From the NCBI GenBank assembly GCA_050015055.1, contig JBEKCD010000005.1, positions 186,001 through 250,000 on the forward strand: DNA of 64,000 nt. Reading direction: 5' to 3'. Positions 15,235 through 24,080 of this stretch are shown in pieces. Both the position numbers and the translations under genes were made by a program. How positions within the stretch are numbered: position 1 is the first letter of the stretch; each line of letters starts with the position of its first letter. This DNA is from JBEKCD01 sp050015055. Its GTDB lineage: Archaea > Thermoproteota > Bathyarchaeia > Bathyarchaeales > Bathycorpusculaceae. The notes beneath the pieces were generated by a model. The model worked only from the letters and a program-made list of their open reading frames with translations. It was not told where the DNA came from and made no database searches.

Positions 15235-17652
15235 ATGAGGATTCTGGCGATAACCGTGTGCTTTGTCCTTCTTGTAATATTGGTGGCGCCGATTTCAACT
15301 GTTGACGCAAGAATTCCCGCAGTTATGAACGTTATCCAATACAGATATTTCGCGAGTCAAGACTCTCTGTTCACAGCTTTGCTGACACCAGACAGTGTTG
15401 GCGGCGTTGACGTTATGGGCTGGCCCTTGACGAAGGCAGAATATCAAACAGCAATAAACAACTCTGAAATTGTTGTGGAACCGTTGCCCGAAGCAAGCGA
15501 ATTCGAACTGGGCTTCAACTGCAACTGGACTAGTGTGGCGCATCCCAATGGTAGAAGCGCCATGAACTACACTGACTTCAGACAGGCAATGGCGTGCCTA
15601 GTCGACAAGAACGGCGTCATAGCGGGGCCTACCCTTCAGGGCTTCGCTACTAGAGATGACACCCAGATTCCAAGGCCGCTCATGGACAGCTATTGCAACC
15701 TGAATGATTGTTATCCAAACTACCCGTGGGAATTCGACACCAGCGGTGTTCCACATAAGGCTCTAACCATCCTGTGGAACGATGGCTGGTACAGCCACGC
15801 GATGTTTCCAACGCTGGACAACTTGTTCGGAAACTATTCAACCGGACTCTTGGTGGCCAATACAACCACGGGTGTCGTCTATCCTACTGGGAACATTGTG
15901 ATAAACGGAGTCCTCCAACCCGCGGGCGTAGATCCCAACGGCCAATTATACGGATCTGACACTTATATCAATCCAAGGGCAGGACAGCTTGTCGAAACAC
16001 TACGAGGATATGTCCGAAGCAACGATGCGCGAAAAGACCTGGGTGACATGTTCTGTAGGATGCTGGCAAAAATGGGCATACCCTATGCCGAGTACTATTC
16101 TGGGACTATTCTGCATCCGATTTGGAGGCCCGACCCCAATCAGTACGACTTCTTTACCCTGGGCTACAGCATGGGCTCGCCGCCAAACTGGTGGCACAGC
16201 ATGTTTACGCCTGCAGGCATCTACGACCTCGGTCCGAATGTCTACATGGTTGACGACGCAAACATGACCCACTATGCGGACGCGTGCTTTACGGACCCGA
16301 ACCAAACCCAGTTCATGAGCGATCTCATGCAAGTCCAGGACATATTGGTTCAAGAGTGCTACCTGGTCAGTGTCTACAGCCCAGCGATCTACTGCGCCTA
16401 CAAAACCGGCCTCTTAGGCCAGATTGATGAACTTGGCTACGGTACACAAGGCACAGGCCAACTCATGAACTGGATAACGCTGAACTCGAGGAAGACCAAC
16501 ACAATCGTGTACAATGGCACTCCAGCAGGCACACCTGACAGTAACATCATCTACTACGGTGAATACAACCCACCAGACATGTTGAACCCAATCTTCAGCG
16601 ACGAACTCTTCGGCTTCCAAGTCCTAGACGAAATCTTCACCTATCCATTTGCAAGCAATCCGTATAACGACATTGCCCCAGGTAGCGCAATCACAGGCTT
16701 TCCAAGCGGAAGTGACTTGCCATGGATGGCCTGTTCGTGGAAGACCGAACCCATCAACGATCCGACGAACGCGTCTAAACCGCAGTGGACAAACGTGACC
16801 GTCTGGTTCAGACACGACATAACATGGCAGGACGGCGCACCATTCACAGTAGCTGACATTAACTACACAATATATGAAAACGCACTCTACGGCGACTCAT
16901 GGGACAACTACAATATGATGCTCTGCGTTAACGCTTCAAACGGTTACGGACCATACTTCACACAGTGGGATCCATGGACCTGCTCAATCCTAGTAACTGA
17001 CCCGAGCTGGCTAAGCCTATACACGCCATTCTACGAAATCATCCCACAACACCTTTACCAATACATAGTGCCCAACAACATCACAACCGCTGAAACAGGC
17101 ACAGCCACAGATGGTCTCCACGGATTATGGCCAGGACAAGCCGCAGTATCAGGCAACGTCCTGCCTGGAGCACCCTTCACCCTATCGCAACTGCAGAACG
17201 ACCCTGAAACCACTCTGGTCGGAACAGGCCCATTCACGTACCGAGTAGGCAGCATCTTTACAGGATTTCAACCAGGCAACGGAATAACCCTTGACGCATA
17301 CGCTGAGTTCTTCATGTCTATTGCACCCGGCGCCATTGCCTTCAAGTACACATGGTTAAACACCAGCGCAAGCGCACAGCCGTCAGGCGGATACTACAAG
17401 GTAGGCCTATCCGACCTAGTGTACCTAGCTAATGCCTACGGAACAAATGGTACGCCACCATCAACAGTATCAATCAACAGCACCCCAGGAACAACACATA
17501 CCTGGAATCCAGCAGCTGACATAGCAGCACCATCAGGCGTCGTCGGACTATCTGATCTGACTACGCTAGCCCTGCACTATGGTTGGTATTATGGCAACTA
17601 CAGCTACGACGCACCATACCTACCATCCGAAGTAGCAAACGGCGGACCATAA
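15235..17652 (+). CDS. Secreted family 5 solute-binding protein with dockerin-like C-terminus
   Basis: An 805-residue exported protein. Residues 1-25 form a signal peptide (MRILAITVCFVLLVILVAPIS). The body is an SBP_bac_5-type peptide/oligosaccharide-binding protein, rich in Asn, Trp and Tyr. The last ~85 residues hold two segments, KVGLSDLVYLANAYG and VVGLSDLTTLALHYG, matching the paired 22-residue calcium-binding repeats of dockerin domains, separated by a Thr/Pro-rich linker. No transmembrane anchor follows. No permease or ATPase genes are adjacent, so the transporter must be elsewhere or the protein serves another role. GGGAGAGAGAG precedes the ATG. The dockerin call is from pattern. Confidence 0.85.
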   Translation: MRILAITVCFVLLVILVAPISTVDARIPAVMNVIQYRYFASQDSLFTALLTPDSVGGVDVMGWPLTKAEYQTAINNSEIVVEPLPEASEFELGFNCNWTSVAHPNGRSAMNYTDFRQAMACLVDKNGVIAGPTLQGFATRDDTQIPRPLMDSYCNLNDCYPNYPWEFDTSGVPHKALTILWNDGWYSHAMFPTLDNLFGNYSTGLLVANTTTGVVYPTGNIVINGVLQPAGVDPNGQLYGSDTYINPRAGQLVETLRGYVRSNDARKDLGDMFCRMLAKMGIPYAEYYSGTILHPIWRPDPNQYDFFTLGYSMGSPPNWWHSMFTPAGIYDLGPNVYMVDDANMTHYADACFTDPNQTQFMSDLMQVQDILVQECYLVSVYSPAIYCAYKTGLLGQIDELGYGTQGTGQLMNWITLNSRKTNTIVYNGTPAGTPDSNIIYYGEYNPPDMLNPIFSDELFGFQVLDEIFTYPFASNPYNDIAPGSAITGFPSGSDLPWMACSWKTEPINDPTNASKPQWTNVTVWFRHDITWQDGAPFTVADINYTIYENALYGDSWDNYNMMLCVNASNGYGPYFTQWDPWTCSILVTDPSWLSLYTPFYEIIPQHLYQYIVPNNITTAETGTATDGLHGLWPGQAAVSGNVLPGAPFTLSQLQNDPETTLVGTGPFTYRVGSIFTGFQPGNGITLDAYAEFFMSIAPGAIAFKYTWLNTSASAQPSGGYYKVGLSDLVYLANAYGTNGTPPSTVSINSTPGTTHTWNPAADIAAPSGVVGLSDLTTLALHYGWYYGNYSYDAPYLPSEVANGGP

Positions 17653-17672
17653 ACCCCCGAGAACACGCACAC

Positions 17673-17679
17673 CTTTTTT
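17673..17679 (+). terminator. T-rich terminator after the solute-binding protein
   Basis: A run of seven T residues about 20 bp after the stop codon fits a typical archaeal U-tract terminator. Confidence 0.4.
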
Positions 17680-17955
17680 TGCGTTTCTCCTGAGACTCAG
17701 TTCTCCGTTAATCCCTAGGCATTTTCCTCGCCTTCAAGTCCCTCATGACATTATTACCCAATGCTGTCCGCACCAAGGCACGCTACTCTTTGCGAACACT
17801 TGCGCGCATGAGTGTTCTTTGGCCTGAAATATTCGCTATTCTTCTTATGGAGTTTGGAAGGTAGTTCAGGTTCCAAGCGTGCTCTTGCCTTCTGTGAAAA
17901 GTAGCTCTCTCCAGAAACATGAAGGCGGAACTGAAACGCGCGCACGTAAGGTCTG

Positions 17956-18318
17956 TTACTGTTTGATTATCGATATTTCAATAGCTGAAACCTTTGCCTT
18001 CTGGCCCTGCTCCCTGTCGACTTCCTCAGTGGACAGGTTTATGCCTTCCAGTTCCACGCCTTTTGCAAACGAGCGCCTCAGCACTTCAACCGTGTCAACG
18101 GCTCTCGGAATCGCGCGCCCCCTGGCTTTGACAACAATCTTCTTTGAACCAGAGTTAAGGTGCGTCAAGCAGGCAAGCACGTAGCTCATCACTGGCTTGT
18201 TTCCGACGAACACGACGCTTCCGGCGGGGCCCAGAGGGTTGTTCTGTGGCGTAGTTGGCGGGCTTTTTGCTTTCTCGTTTCTCTCCGTATTGTTGGGCTC
18301 TTGTTCCGTCATTTTCAA
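17956..18318 (-). CDS. alba: DNA/RNA-binding protein Alba
   Basis: Archaeal chromatin protein that coats DNA and binds RNA as a dimer. The core FVGNKPVMSYVLACLTHL, then KKIVVKARGRAIPRAVDTVE, is the canonical Alba signature, with the lysine-rich loop that is acetylated in Sulfolobus Alba1. The 120-residue protein carries an N-terminal extension of about 30 residues rich in Pro, Asn and Thr, longer than usual and probably disordered. It lies 65 bp downstream of porB on the same strand. Confidence 0.94.
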   Translation of the reverse strand: MKMTEQEPNNTERNEKAKSPPTTPQNNPLGPAGSVVFVGNKPVMSYVLACLTHLNSGSKKIVVKARGRAIPRAVDTVEVLRRSFAKGVELEGINLSTEEVDREQGQKAKVSAIEISIIKQ

Positions 18319-18382
18319 TCACTCTTCTTCAGTTGATTATCAGTGGTTTGTATCGTAAGGCAGTCTTATCATGGATCTTGCC

Positions 18383-19309
18383 TTATATCGTTCCGTACAG
18401 AGCCGGATCAGACACACAGTTTGAGGTGAGCTTACGGTAGTTCTCCCAGTCTTCGTCAATCCACTTCTGGATCTTTCCAAAGTCATCCTCGACTAGACCG
18501 CGGAAGCGGCCCTGCGTGGCAAAGTATTCCTTGATGGGTTTGCGCTTGGACTTGTCGACGAGGCGGTCGCTTGGAGAGTTGAGCCTGAACTTCCCGTCTT
18601 CAATCTCGTAAAGAACCCACATGCCAGTCTGCACCGCAAGTCGGCCCATTTCAACGGTTTTGCTTGTGTCGTACCGCCATCCAGTTGGACAAGGCGCGAG
18701 AAGATGAATGTACTTCGTGCCCTTGATGTCCCTGGCCTTTCTCAGCTTGCTCACAAAGTCCATCGGATAGGATGTGCAGGCCGTGGCAACGTAGGGTATT
18801 CTGTGTGCGGCCATGATTAAGGGCATGTCTTTCTTTCGTTCCTTCTTGCCAAATGGTGTCGTGGTTGTCCATGCGCCGTACGGTGTTGCTCCGCTGCGCT
18901 GCATCCCGGTGTTGCCGTAAGCTTCGTTGTCGTAGCAGATGTATATGAAGTTGGTTTCTCTTTCAGCCGCTCCGGATAGTGCTTGAATTCCAATGTCGGC
19001 TGTGCCGCCGTCTCCTGCCCAGCCGACGACTGTTATATCCTCAAGTTTTCTAATGCGGAGGGCTGCAGCGATTCCGGATGCCGCGGCGCCTGTGGCCTCG
19101 AACAGGATGTTCAGAAGGGGAACGGCGGACGAAGTGTAGGGATATGGCCCCTGTATCACAGTTGTGCAGCACGCGGGTACGACCAGGATTATCTTGTTCC
19201 CCAACGCTTTGAAAAGCAGTCGAAGGGAAATGGCCGGACCGCAGCCCGCGCAGGCAGCGTGCCCCTTGAGCAGGTATTCTTCCCTCGGAAGTTCTTTCAC
19301 GGTCACCAT
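18383..19309 (-). CDS. porB: Pyruvate:ferredoxin oxidoreductase beta subunit
   Basis: TPP-binding subunit of the four-subunit 2-oxoacid:ferredoxin oxidoreductase that converts pyruvate and CoA to acetyl-CoA, CO2 and reduced ferredoxin. HAACAGCGPAISLRL near the N-terminus carries the cysteines for a [4Fe-4S] cluster, and GWAGDGGTADIG is the TPP-Mg motif (GDG). ACPTG-like CPTGWRYD is also present. The start is set at ATG 19309 (MVTVKELPREEYL), just after the porA stop; a longer frame starts at 19336 within porA. It is the last gene of the gamma-delta-alpha-beta operon. Confidence 0.95.
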   Translation of the reverse strand: MVTVKELPREEYLLKGHAACAGCGPAISLRLLFKALGNKIILVVPACCTTVIQGPYPYTSSAVPLLNILFEATGAAASGIAAALRIRKLEDITVVGWAGDGGTADIGIQALSGAAERETNFIYICYDNEAYGNTGMQRSGATPYGAWTTTTPFGKKERKKDMPLIMAAHRIPYVATACTSYPMDFVSKLRKARDIKGTKYIHLLAPCPTGWRYDTSKTVEMGRLAVQTGMWVLYEIEDGKFRLNSPSDRLVDKSKRKPIKEYFATQGRFRGLVEDDFGKIQKWIDEDWENYRKLTSNCVSDPALYGTI

Positions 19310-19314
19310 CTTGT

Positions 19315-20493
19315 TCACTCTCTTAGGTCGACCCATTCGGTTTCTTTTTCCACCTTGCCGTCCTTCATCGACTTCAGCGATTTCTTGGCTATCTTTTCAA
19401 TCGTTTCAGAGGTTACGTCTCTTCCTCCCAGCCCAGCGATGAAGCCTGCGACCAGAGGGCGGTCTTTCTGGTTGGATAGGGAGGCTTTGGTTTCTGAGGC
19501 CAGGAACCCTTCCATGCCGAAGGAGATGTGGCGGTCTATCGTTGCAAGCATGTGGGTGTTTTCTGCAAGCTTCATTATTTCTTCTACTGGGAACGGGCGG
19601 TACACGCGGACCCTTGCTGACCCGACCTTTAGTCCGTCCTTGCGCAGCTTGTCCACGGCCAGTTTGGCTTCGCTTCCGATGGTTCCCATCGTGAGCATTA
19701 TCAGGTCTGCGTCCTCACACTTGTATTTCTCAACGAGGCCTCCGTACTCGGAGCCGAAGCGTTTTCCATACTCTTTGTCGATTTGTGGAATCAGTTTCTT
19801 CGCGTTGTCCATCGCTTCCTGAATCATGTAACGGAACTCCATGTACCATTCAGGCGAGACCAAGTTTGCGTGGGAGCAGGGATGGTCAACGTCTAAGGTC
19901 CAACCGGACTTGTAAGGTGGCAGGTAAGCATCGATTTTTTCTTGATCCGGAATCTTTGCAGGGGTGTAAGTGTGTGATAGAATGAAGCCTTCAAGGCACA
20001 CCATGGCGGGGAGAAACACGTGCTCATCCTCACAGAGTTTGTAGGCTTGAATTATCGTGTCGAAAACTTCTTGGTTGTCAGCACAGTAGAACTGGATCCA
20101 ACCCGTGTCACGCTGAGAAAGCGAATCGCTCAAGTCGGGCCATATGCTCCAAGGCGCCCCCATGGCACGGTTGACAACGGGCATCACTATCGGCAGGCGT
20201 GAGCCAGACGCCCAGTGCAAAGCCTCGTGCATAAGAGCCAAACCGTGCGCAGACGTAGCCGTGAACGTTCTGACCCCAGTTGCAGCGGCGCCTATACAAG
20301 CCACCATCGCGCTGTGTTCCGATTCCACACGGATGTACTCCGCGTCCATCTCATGGTTTTCAACAAACTCGGCGATCTTCTCAACTATAGTTGTTTGAGG
20401 AGTAATCGGGTAGGCCGCAACAACTTTGACCCGCGCTGCTCTTGCCGCATAGCCGGCGAGGTGGTTAGCCGTGTCGATGATCGTTTGCCCCAT
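19315..20493 (-). CDS. porA: Pyruvate:ferredoxin oxidoreductase alpha subunit
   Basis: 392-residue alpha subunit of POR. AAYPITPQTTIVEKIAEF near residue 26 is the conserved substrate-side motif, and AYRVESEHSAM-like RVESEHSAMVACIGAA follows. The C-terminal half contains LTMGTIGSEAKLAVDKLR, the transketolase C-terminal-like domain. It starts immediately after the porD stop. The complex could also act on related 2-oxoacids, but the subunit make-up and order match pyruvate-specific POR. Confidence 0.95.
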   Translation of the reverse strand: MGQTIIDTANHLAGYAARAARVKVVAAYPITPQTTIVEKIAEFVENHEMDAEYIRVESEHSAMVACIGAAATGVRTFTATSAHGLALMHEALHWASGSRLPIVMPVVNRAMGAPWSIWPDLSDSLSQRDTGWIQFYCADNQEVFDTIIQAYKLCEDEHVFLPAMVCLEGFILSHTYTPAKIPDQEKIDAYLPPYKSGWTLDVDHPCSHANLVSPEWYMEFRYMIQEAMDNAKKLIPQIDKEYGKRFGSEYGGLVEKYKCEDADLIMLTMGTIGSEAKLAVDKLRKDGLKVGSARVRVYRPFPVEEIMKLAENTHMLATIDRHISFGMEGFLASETKASLSNQKDRPLVAGFIAGLGGRDVTSETIEKIAKKSLKSMKDGKVEKETEWVDLRE

Positions 20494-20781
20494 CTACTCT
20501 TCCTCCCTCTTCATAGTTATCGCCTTTGTCGGACACTCGTTAGCGCATATTCCGCAGCCTTTGCAGTAGTCATAATCGATCTTTGGAGAGTCATCTTTCT
20601 CTCTTGTTATAGCTGCGTCTGGGCAGTAGACCCAACACAGAGTGCACTTTGTGCATTTAGAGTAGTTAATTTCAGGTCCGAAAGTTCTCCAGGACCCTGT
20701 TTTTCCCATGCTTCCGACAGTTGGACAGGAAAGCGGGGTGATTGGAAGGTCTTTACGTTTCTTCGGAACTGCAGTCATCAA
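20494..20781 (-). CDS. porD: Pyruvate:ferredoxin oxidoreductase delta subunit (ferredoxin-like)
   Basis: 95-residue electron-transfer subunit with two [4Fe-4S] motifs, CTKCTLCWVYCP and CKGCGICANECP. It passes electrons from the TPP centre toward ferredoxin. Its ATG overlaps the porC stop, and porA starts at the base following its own stop, showing tight operon packing. Confidence 0.95.
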   Translation of the reverse strand: MMTAVPKKRKDLPITPLSCPTVGSMGKTGSWRTFGPEINYSKCTKCTLCWVYCPDAAITREKDDSPKIDYDYCKGCGICANECPTKAITMKREEE

Positions 20782-21347
20782 GCCTCACCATCCCACCACT
20801 TGGTCAGCCGTTCATAGGCCAGTTCCGTTGCTTTCGAGTTCTTCTCCCCGGCAACGCCTGACCAGGTTTCTCTCACTGCTTTCAAAACACTCTCAAGTTT
20901 TACCTCGTGAGTAGCCTTGGCGAAAGCTCCAAGAATCGAGGTGTTAACGACAGGAAGGCCAGCTACGAGCAGGCCTAGCTCCAGGGCGATGCCGGTCGCG
21001 TCGACCGTGGCCACCCGCCAACCTTTCAACCCGATTTCTTCAGGCTTCTTCTTGGTGTTGATGACAATGACCCCGTTCTTCTTCAAGCCTTCGGAAACGT
21101 CTACAACCTTGTAGATGTAAGGGTCAAGCACTATCACGTAGTCAGGAGTGTAAACCTGACTGTGCACAAGCATGGGTTCATTGCTTATCCGGGCGAACGC
21201 TTTAACAGGAGCTCCTCGCCGCTCTGCTCCAAAGTACGGAAAAGCTTGGACGCATTTACCTTCGAAGAAAGCAGCGTGGGCCAGAACCTCAGCGGCAGTG
21301 ACACTTCCTTGTCCACCCCTACCGTGGATCCTTATTTCTTTAATCAC
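20778..21347 (-). CDS. porC: Pyruvate:ferredoxin oxidoreductase gamma subunit
   Basis: Gamma subunit of POR with IKEIRIHGRGGQGSVTAAE at the N-terminus, the GRGGQG signature. The start is a GTG at 21347, preceded by GGAAGGGTGAAGCA, which puts the family's conserved first strand at residue 2. A longer frame back to 21455 adds 36 unrelated residues and overlaps the DUF2070 gene, so it is rejected. Later VAGLPVVNTSILGAFAK is the typical second motif. Confidence 0.94.
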   Translation of the reverse strand: MIKEIRIHGRGGQGSVTAAEVLAHAAFFEGKCVQAFPYFGAERRGAPVKAFARISNEPMLVHSQVYTPDYVIVLDPYIYKVVDVSEGLKKNGVIVINTKKKPEEIGLKGWRVATVDATGIALELGLLVAGLPVVNTSILGAFAKATHEVKLESVLKAVRETWSGVAGEKNSKATELAYERLTKWWDGEA

Positions 21348-21417
21348 TGCTTCACCCTTCCAGTCGGGAATCAGTTGGAAATTAAACATGGAAAACTTCA
21401 ACCTTATTAGTGTTAGC

Positions 21418-23244
21418 TCAAACAAGCAATAAAAGCAACATAAGAAGCAGTCCACTGACTCCGAAGACTGGGACAGCCACTCTTTTGGCTCTTTGAATCG
21501 CTTTGTCTATCAAAATGCACAACGCTTCAAGCTGTTTTGCTCCAATGACCTTGACGCTGGGAACCGTTATGCTGCGGCATGAAACTCTCACGTTCTCCAG
21601 GTTGGCTAATGCAGAGTGCGTCGCATCTTTGATGTAGCTGATGAGCTTCTCTTTTTCGATGGCCTCGCCGACAGGGTGGTAGCCATGTTCGGTCAATATC
21701 AAAGCGCTCACTGCGTGTGTGTCGGTCGTGAATATCTCGCCCGCGTCTATGCCTAGGGAAAGCAGGGATGAAAGGATTCGTTCCCGCAGTCCAGAAACCA
21801 TGTTGTTACCATCGATGACCACGTAGGCAGCCTTCTGCTGACCAACCTGGACCACGACGACCGTAATGCCGCCGGATCCCATCCCGTCTTCAAAACTGAA
21901 CTCTTGGGGCAACACAGAGGCAGCACCGACTTCGAACGGCGACTGCTTGAGCGACAGCGCCTTGTCCAAGCACTTGGTTGCAACGTCTTTCAATGAAACC
22001 AAGGATTCCTGCATTTCCGCTGTTCCATCAATGCTGTTATGCGCATTCACGACCGCACAGAGACCCAGACCACGTTTCTCTGCTTCTTCGCGCACAAATC
22101 TATCTAACTCTTCCGGCAAATCCTCGATAGTCTTCGGCGCAAGCGTGAACGACATGAACACGGATTTTCCGAAAACCTGACAGCAAGCAGTAGCTAGACC
22201 GTTACTGACCGTCACAAACGGAGAAACATTCTGGTCTCGAGCTTCCAAGCTTCTCAAGCTTGCCACAACATCAGCGATGACCTTCTTGTTCTGAAGCTGC
22301 GACGCCAAATCGTATTCATGACCAAAGAGGCCGTGAGGGACGCACGCCACGCAGCCGAACTCCGTCTCCAAGTCAGCCTTGAGCATGGCGGGCAGGAGAC
22401 TGCTTCCAATATTCTTGAAGGGCCCAGGATGCACGGAAGGAACGACCACTATTGCCTTTGTTTGGGAAGAACCGAACTTCATCAAGGAAACCTCGACTTC
22501 TCGTTCTTCACCCAACTTCTCAAGAAGGTCTTCGAACGGTGCGTTCAAGTTCGACACCCAGCTAAGCATGAAGGCTCTGAAAAGGGTCACAGACTGAACC
22601 CCAACCGCCTGCTTACCCATCTGATTCAGCAGAAAGAGAAAGCTGAAACTCGCGGCAAAACCGATGACGACCGAAGCAAACAGAAACGCAAGGATGTTGC
22701 CCGTGAAGGGATAACCTATTCTTGTCCAGAAAACAAGAAACGGAACTACGCTCAGAAAGGGTTGGAGAAGAGAAGCTACGAACAGCCTCTTGCGTGTCGT
22801 TGAGGAAACTGCGTTGAAAACTATGAAACGAAGAATCAGTGTTGCCGAGAACCCTAGAAGACTGAGTCGTATCCACCATTTCAAATCAGACGTTGCTGCA
22901 CCCACGACCGCGCCTACAAACAAGAAGAACAGCCACACACCCCAGCAAAAAATCGAAAGCGCCATAGTTCTCCTCAAATCAAAGACTGCATCTTTCTTCA
23001 GGAACAGTGCGCTGAGGACATAATCAGCAAACAGAGTTGCGAAGAGAATACCGAGGCCCAAGAGCAGGCCTTTCTCTATTCCTAAGAAAGTTGGAAAAAG
23101 AATCAACGTTGAAAGCACGCCGCCTCCCACGCAGAAGAGTGAGAGCAGCAGGGGCACTTTGCGCGCTGAGGGCAGTCTGAACAGTGATGAATAACGTTTA
23201 ACAACAACGTCCATCGACTCTTTCAGCGAATCCCCAGCTTTCAC
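21418..23244 (-). CDS. DUF2070 family membrane protein
   Basis: A 608-residue archaeal protein with six or seven transmembrane segments in residues 30-225, a large soluble domain of about 350 residues, and a final hydrophobic segment at 590-607. The soluble part contains VVVPSVHPGPFKNIGSSLLP, ACVPHGLFGHEYDL and VNAHNSIDG, which look like catalytic or metal-binding loops (His-Pro-Gly, His-Gly, Asn-Ala-His). The family is archaea-specific and its function is unknown to me. It lies upstream of the por operon on the same strand with a 70-bp gap, and could be cotranscribed. Confidence 0.88.
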   Translation of the reverse strand: MKAGDSLKESMDVVVKRYSSLFRLPSARKVPLLLSLFCVGGGVLSTLILFPTFLGIEKGLLLGLGILFATLFADYVLSALFLKKDAVFDLRRTMALSIFCWGVWLFFLFVGAVVGAATSDLKWWIRLSLLGFSATLILRFIVFNAVSSTTRKRLFVASLLQPFLSVVPFLVFWTRIGYPFTGNILAFLFASVVIGFAASFSFLFLLNQMGKQAVGVQSVTLFRAFMLSWVSNLNAPFEDLLEKLGEEREVEVSLMKFGSSQTKAIVVVPSVHPGPFKNIGSSLLPAMLKADLETEFGCVACVPHGLFGHEYDLASQLQNKKVIADVVASLRSLEARDQNVSPFVTVSNGLATACCQVFGKSVFMSFTLAPKTIEDLPEELDRFVREEAEKRGLGLCAVVNAHNSIDGTAEMQESLVSLKDVATKCLDKALSLKQSPFEVGAASVLPQEFSFEDGMGSGGITVVVVQVGQQKAAYVVIDGNNMVSGLRERILSSLLSLGIDAGEIFTTDTHAVSALILTEHGYHPVGEAIEKEKLISYIKDATHSALANLENVRVSCRSITVPSVKVIGAKQLEALCILIDKAIQRAKRVAVPVFGVSGLLLMLLLLLV

Positions 23245-23436
23245 TCAAATTCCCCTACGGAGACCTTCCTAAGAGAATAGCCCAAGCATATTAAACTGTC
23301 GCGAAACCGCGCCTCCAAATCACAACGAGAAAGCACCGTTCAAAAAATCGTTTACAGCGTTAAGTGCTGGCTTCGACCTGAAATCGACAAGAAACACGGA
23401 GGGTCTGGGGCAATTAAAAGTGCTACCTGAACAGCG

Positions 23437-23446
23437 CATATTTATA
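23437..23446 (+). promoter_or_regulatory. TATA box of the LSM-like gene
   Basis: The ATATTTATAG box would place transcription start near 23466. This argues that translation begins at ATG 23497 rather than at the TTG at 23461, which would lie upstream of the RNA. Confidence 0.45.
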
Positions 23447-23496
23447 GAGGAACTGTTTTATTGTTTAAGCACCTATTACAGGGTTTTGCGAAAACA

Positions 23497-23784
23497 ATGC
23501 CAGAGCAAGATCTGCCCTTAACGATATTTCATATGCTCGAGAAGAACGTAGGGAACCAGATACGCGTGATACTGGATCCATCCTACGGTTTTGAGGGCAC
23601 CTTGGCCGCCGTCACACGCGAACCCGCCGGGATATGGCTATCAGACGCGGAAGCAGTCATCCTGCGCGCAACCATCGCTCAGCCTATACCACAGGTCGCA
23701 AGCCGAGAGGAAAGAAGCGAGATATTCGTGCACCTTAATTCAGTGCAACGAATAGAAGTAGTACACGGACCTTCTCACCGCTGA
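23497..23784 (+). CDS. LSM/Sm-like small protein
   Basis: About 95 residues from the preferred ATG (MPEQDLPLTIFHML). NVGNQIRVILDPSYGFEGTLAAV followed by GIWLSDAEAVIL, and a final HLNSVQRIEVV, reproduces the strand pattern of an Sm fold, with the G-x-L segment of Sm motif 1 and a D-A loop. It may assemble as a ring and bind RNA, as other archaeal Sm-like proteins do. A longer TTG-started frame (from 23461) is less likely given the promoter position. Sm assignment is by pattern. Confidence 0.65.
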   Translation: MPEQDLPLTIFHMLEKNVGNQIRVILDPSYGFEGTLAAVTREPAGIWLSDAEAVILRATIAQPIPQVASREERSEIFVHLNSVQRIEVVHGPSHR

Positions 23785-23792
23785 GAAACCAT

Positions 23793-23963
23793 CTAGACCG
23801 CATGCATTAAGGCTACGACAACTATCAATACGATTGCTAGAATGACCAAGAGTTCTGGTCTAACCTTGATGCCCTCTGTTTCCTCTTCAAAGAACCTGAG
23901 CAGCCCTGCGCTTGCAGCGGGCATCGGTGCTTTTTTGTCTTTCTTCTTCTTGCTGCTGCTCAT
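23793..23963 (-). CDS. secG: Preprotein translocase subunit Sec61-beta (SecG)
   Basis: A 56-residue gene. The protein begins MSSSKKKKDKKAPMPAASAG, then LLRFFEEETEGIKVRPEL, and ends in one transmembrane segment LVILAIVLIVVVALMHAV. This is the archaeal Sec61-beta layout: a basic Lys/Pro tail, the conserved amphipathic GLxRFFEEE-GIKVxPxxV segment, and a C-terminal tail anchor. It is a non-essential partner of SecY and SecE in the translocon. A GAGGA site lies about 10 bp upstream. It is convergent with the LSM-like gene and divergent from SHMT. Confidence 0.93.
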   Translation of the reverse strand: MSSSKKKKDKKAPMPAASAGLLRFFEEETEGIKVRPELLVILAIVLIVVVALMHAV

Positions 23964-24032
23964 GAGGAATCCTCTTATGTTTGACGTTTAATTTGTGTTG
24001 TTTCTCCATTATTAATGTTGTGTCGGTTCAAA

Positions 24033-24043
24033 GAGTTTTTATT
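24033..24043 (+). promoter_or_regulatory. TATA box upstream of glyA
   Basis: GTTTTTATTTC about 40 bp before the SHMT start; transcription would start near 24068 and give a leader of about 12 nt. Confidence 0.4.
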
Positions 24044-24080
24044 TCTGAGAAGTGGATAATCATGTCAACAAGGTGTCTAG

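Noticed and set aside
21348..21455. Longer start for porC
   Set aside because: The GTG at 21347 has a good ribosome-binding site and places the conserved first strand at residue 2; the longer form overlaps DUF2070.
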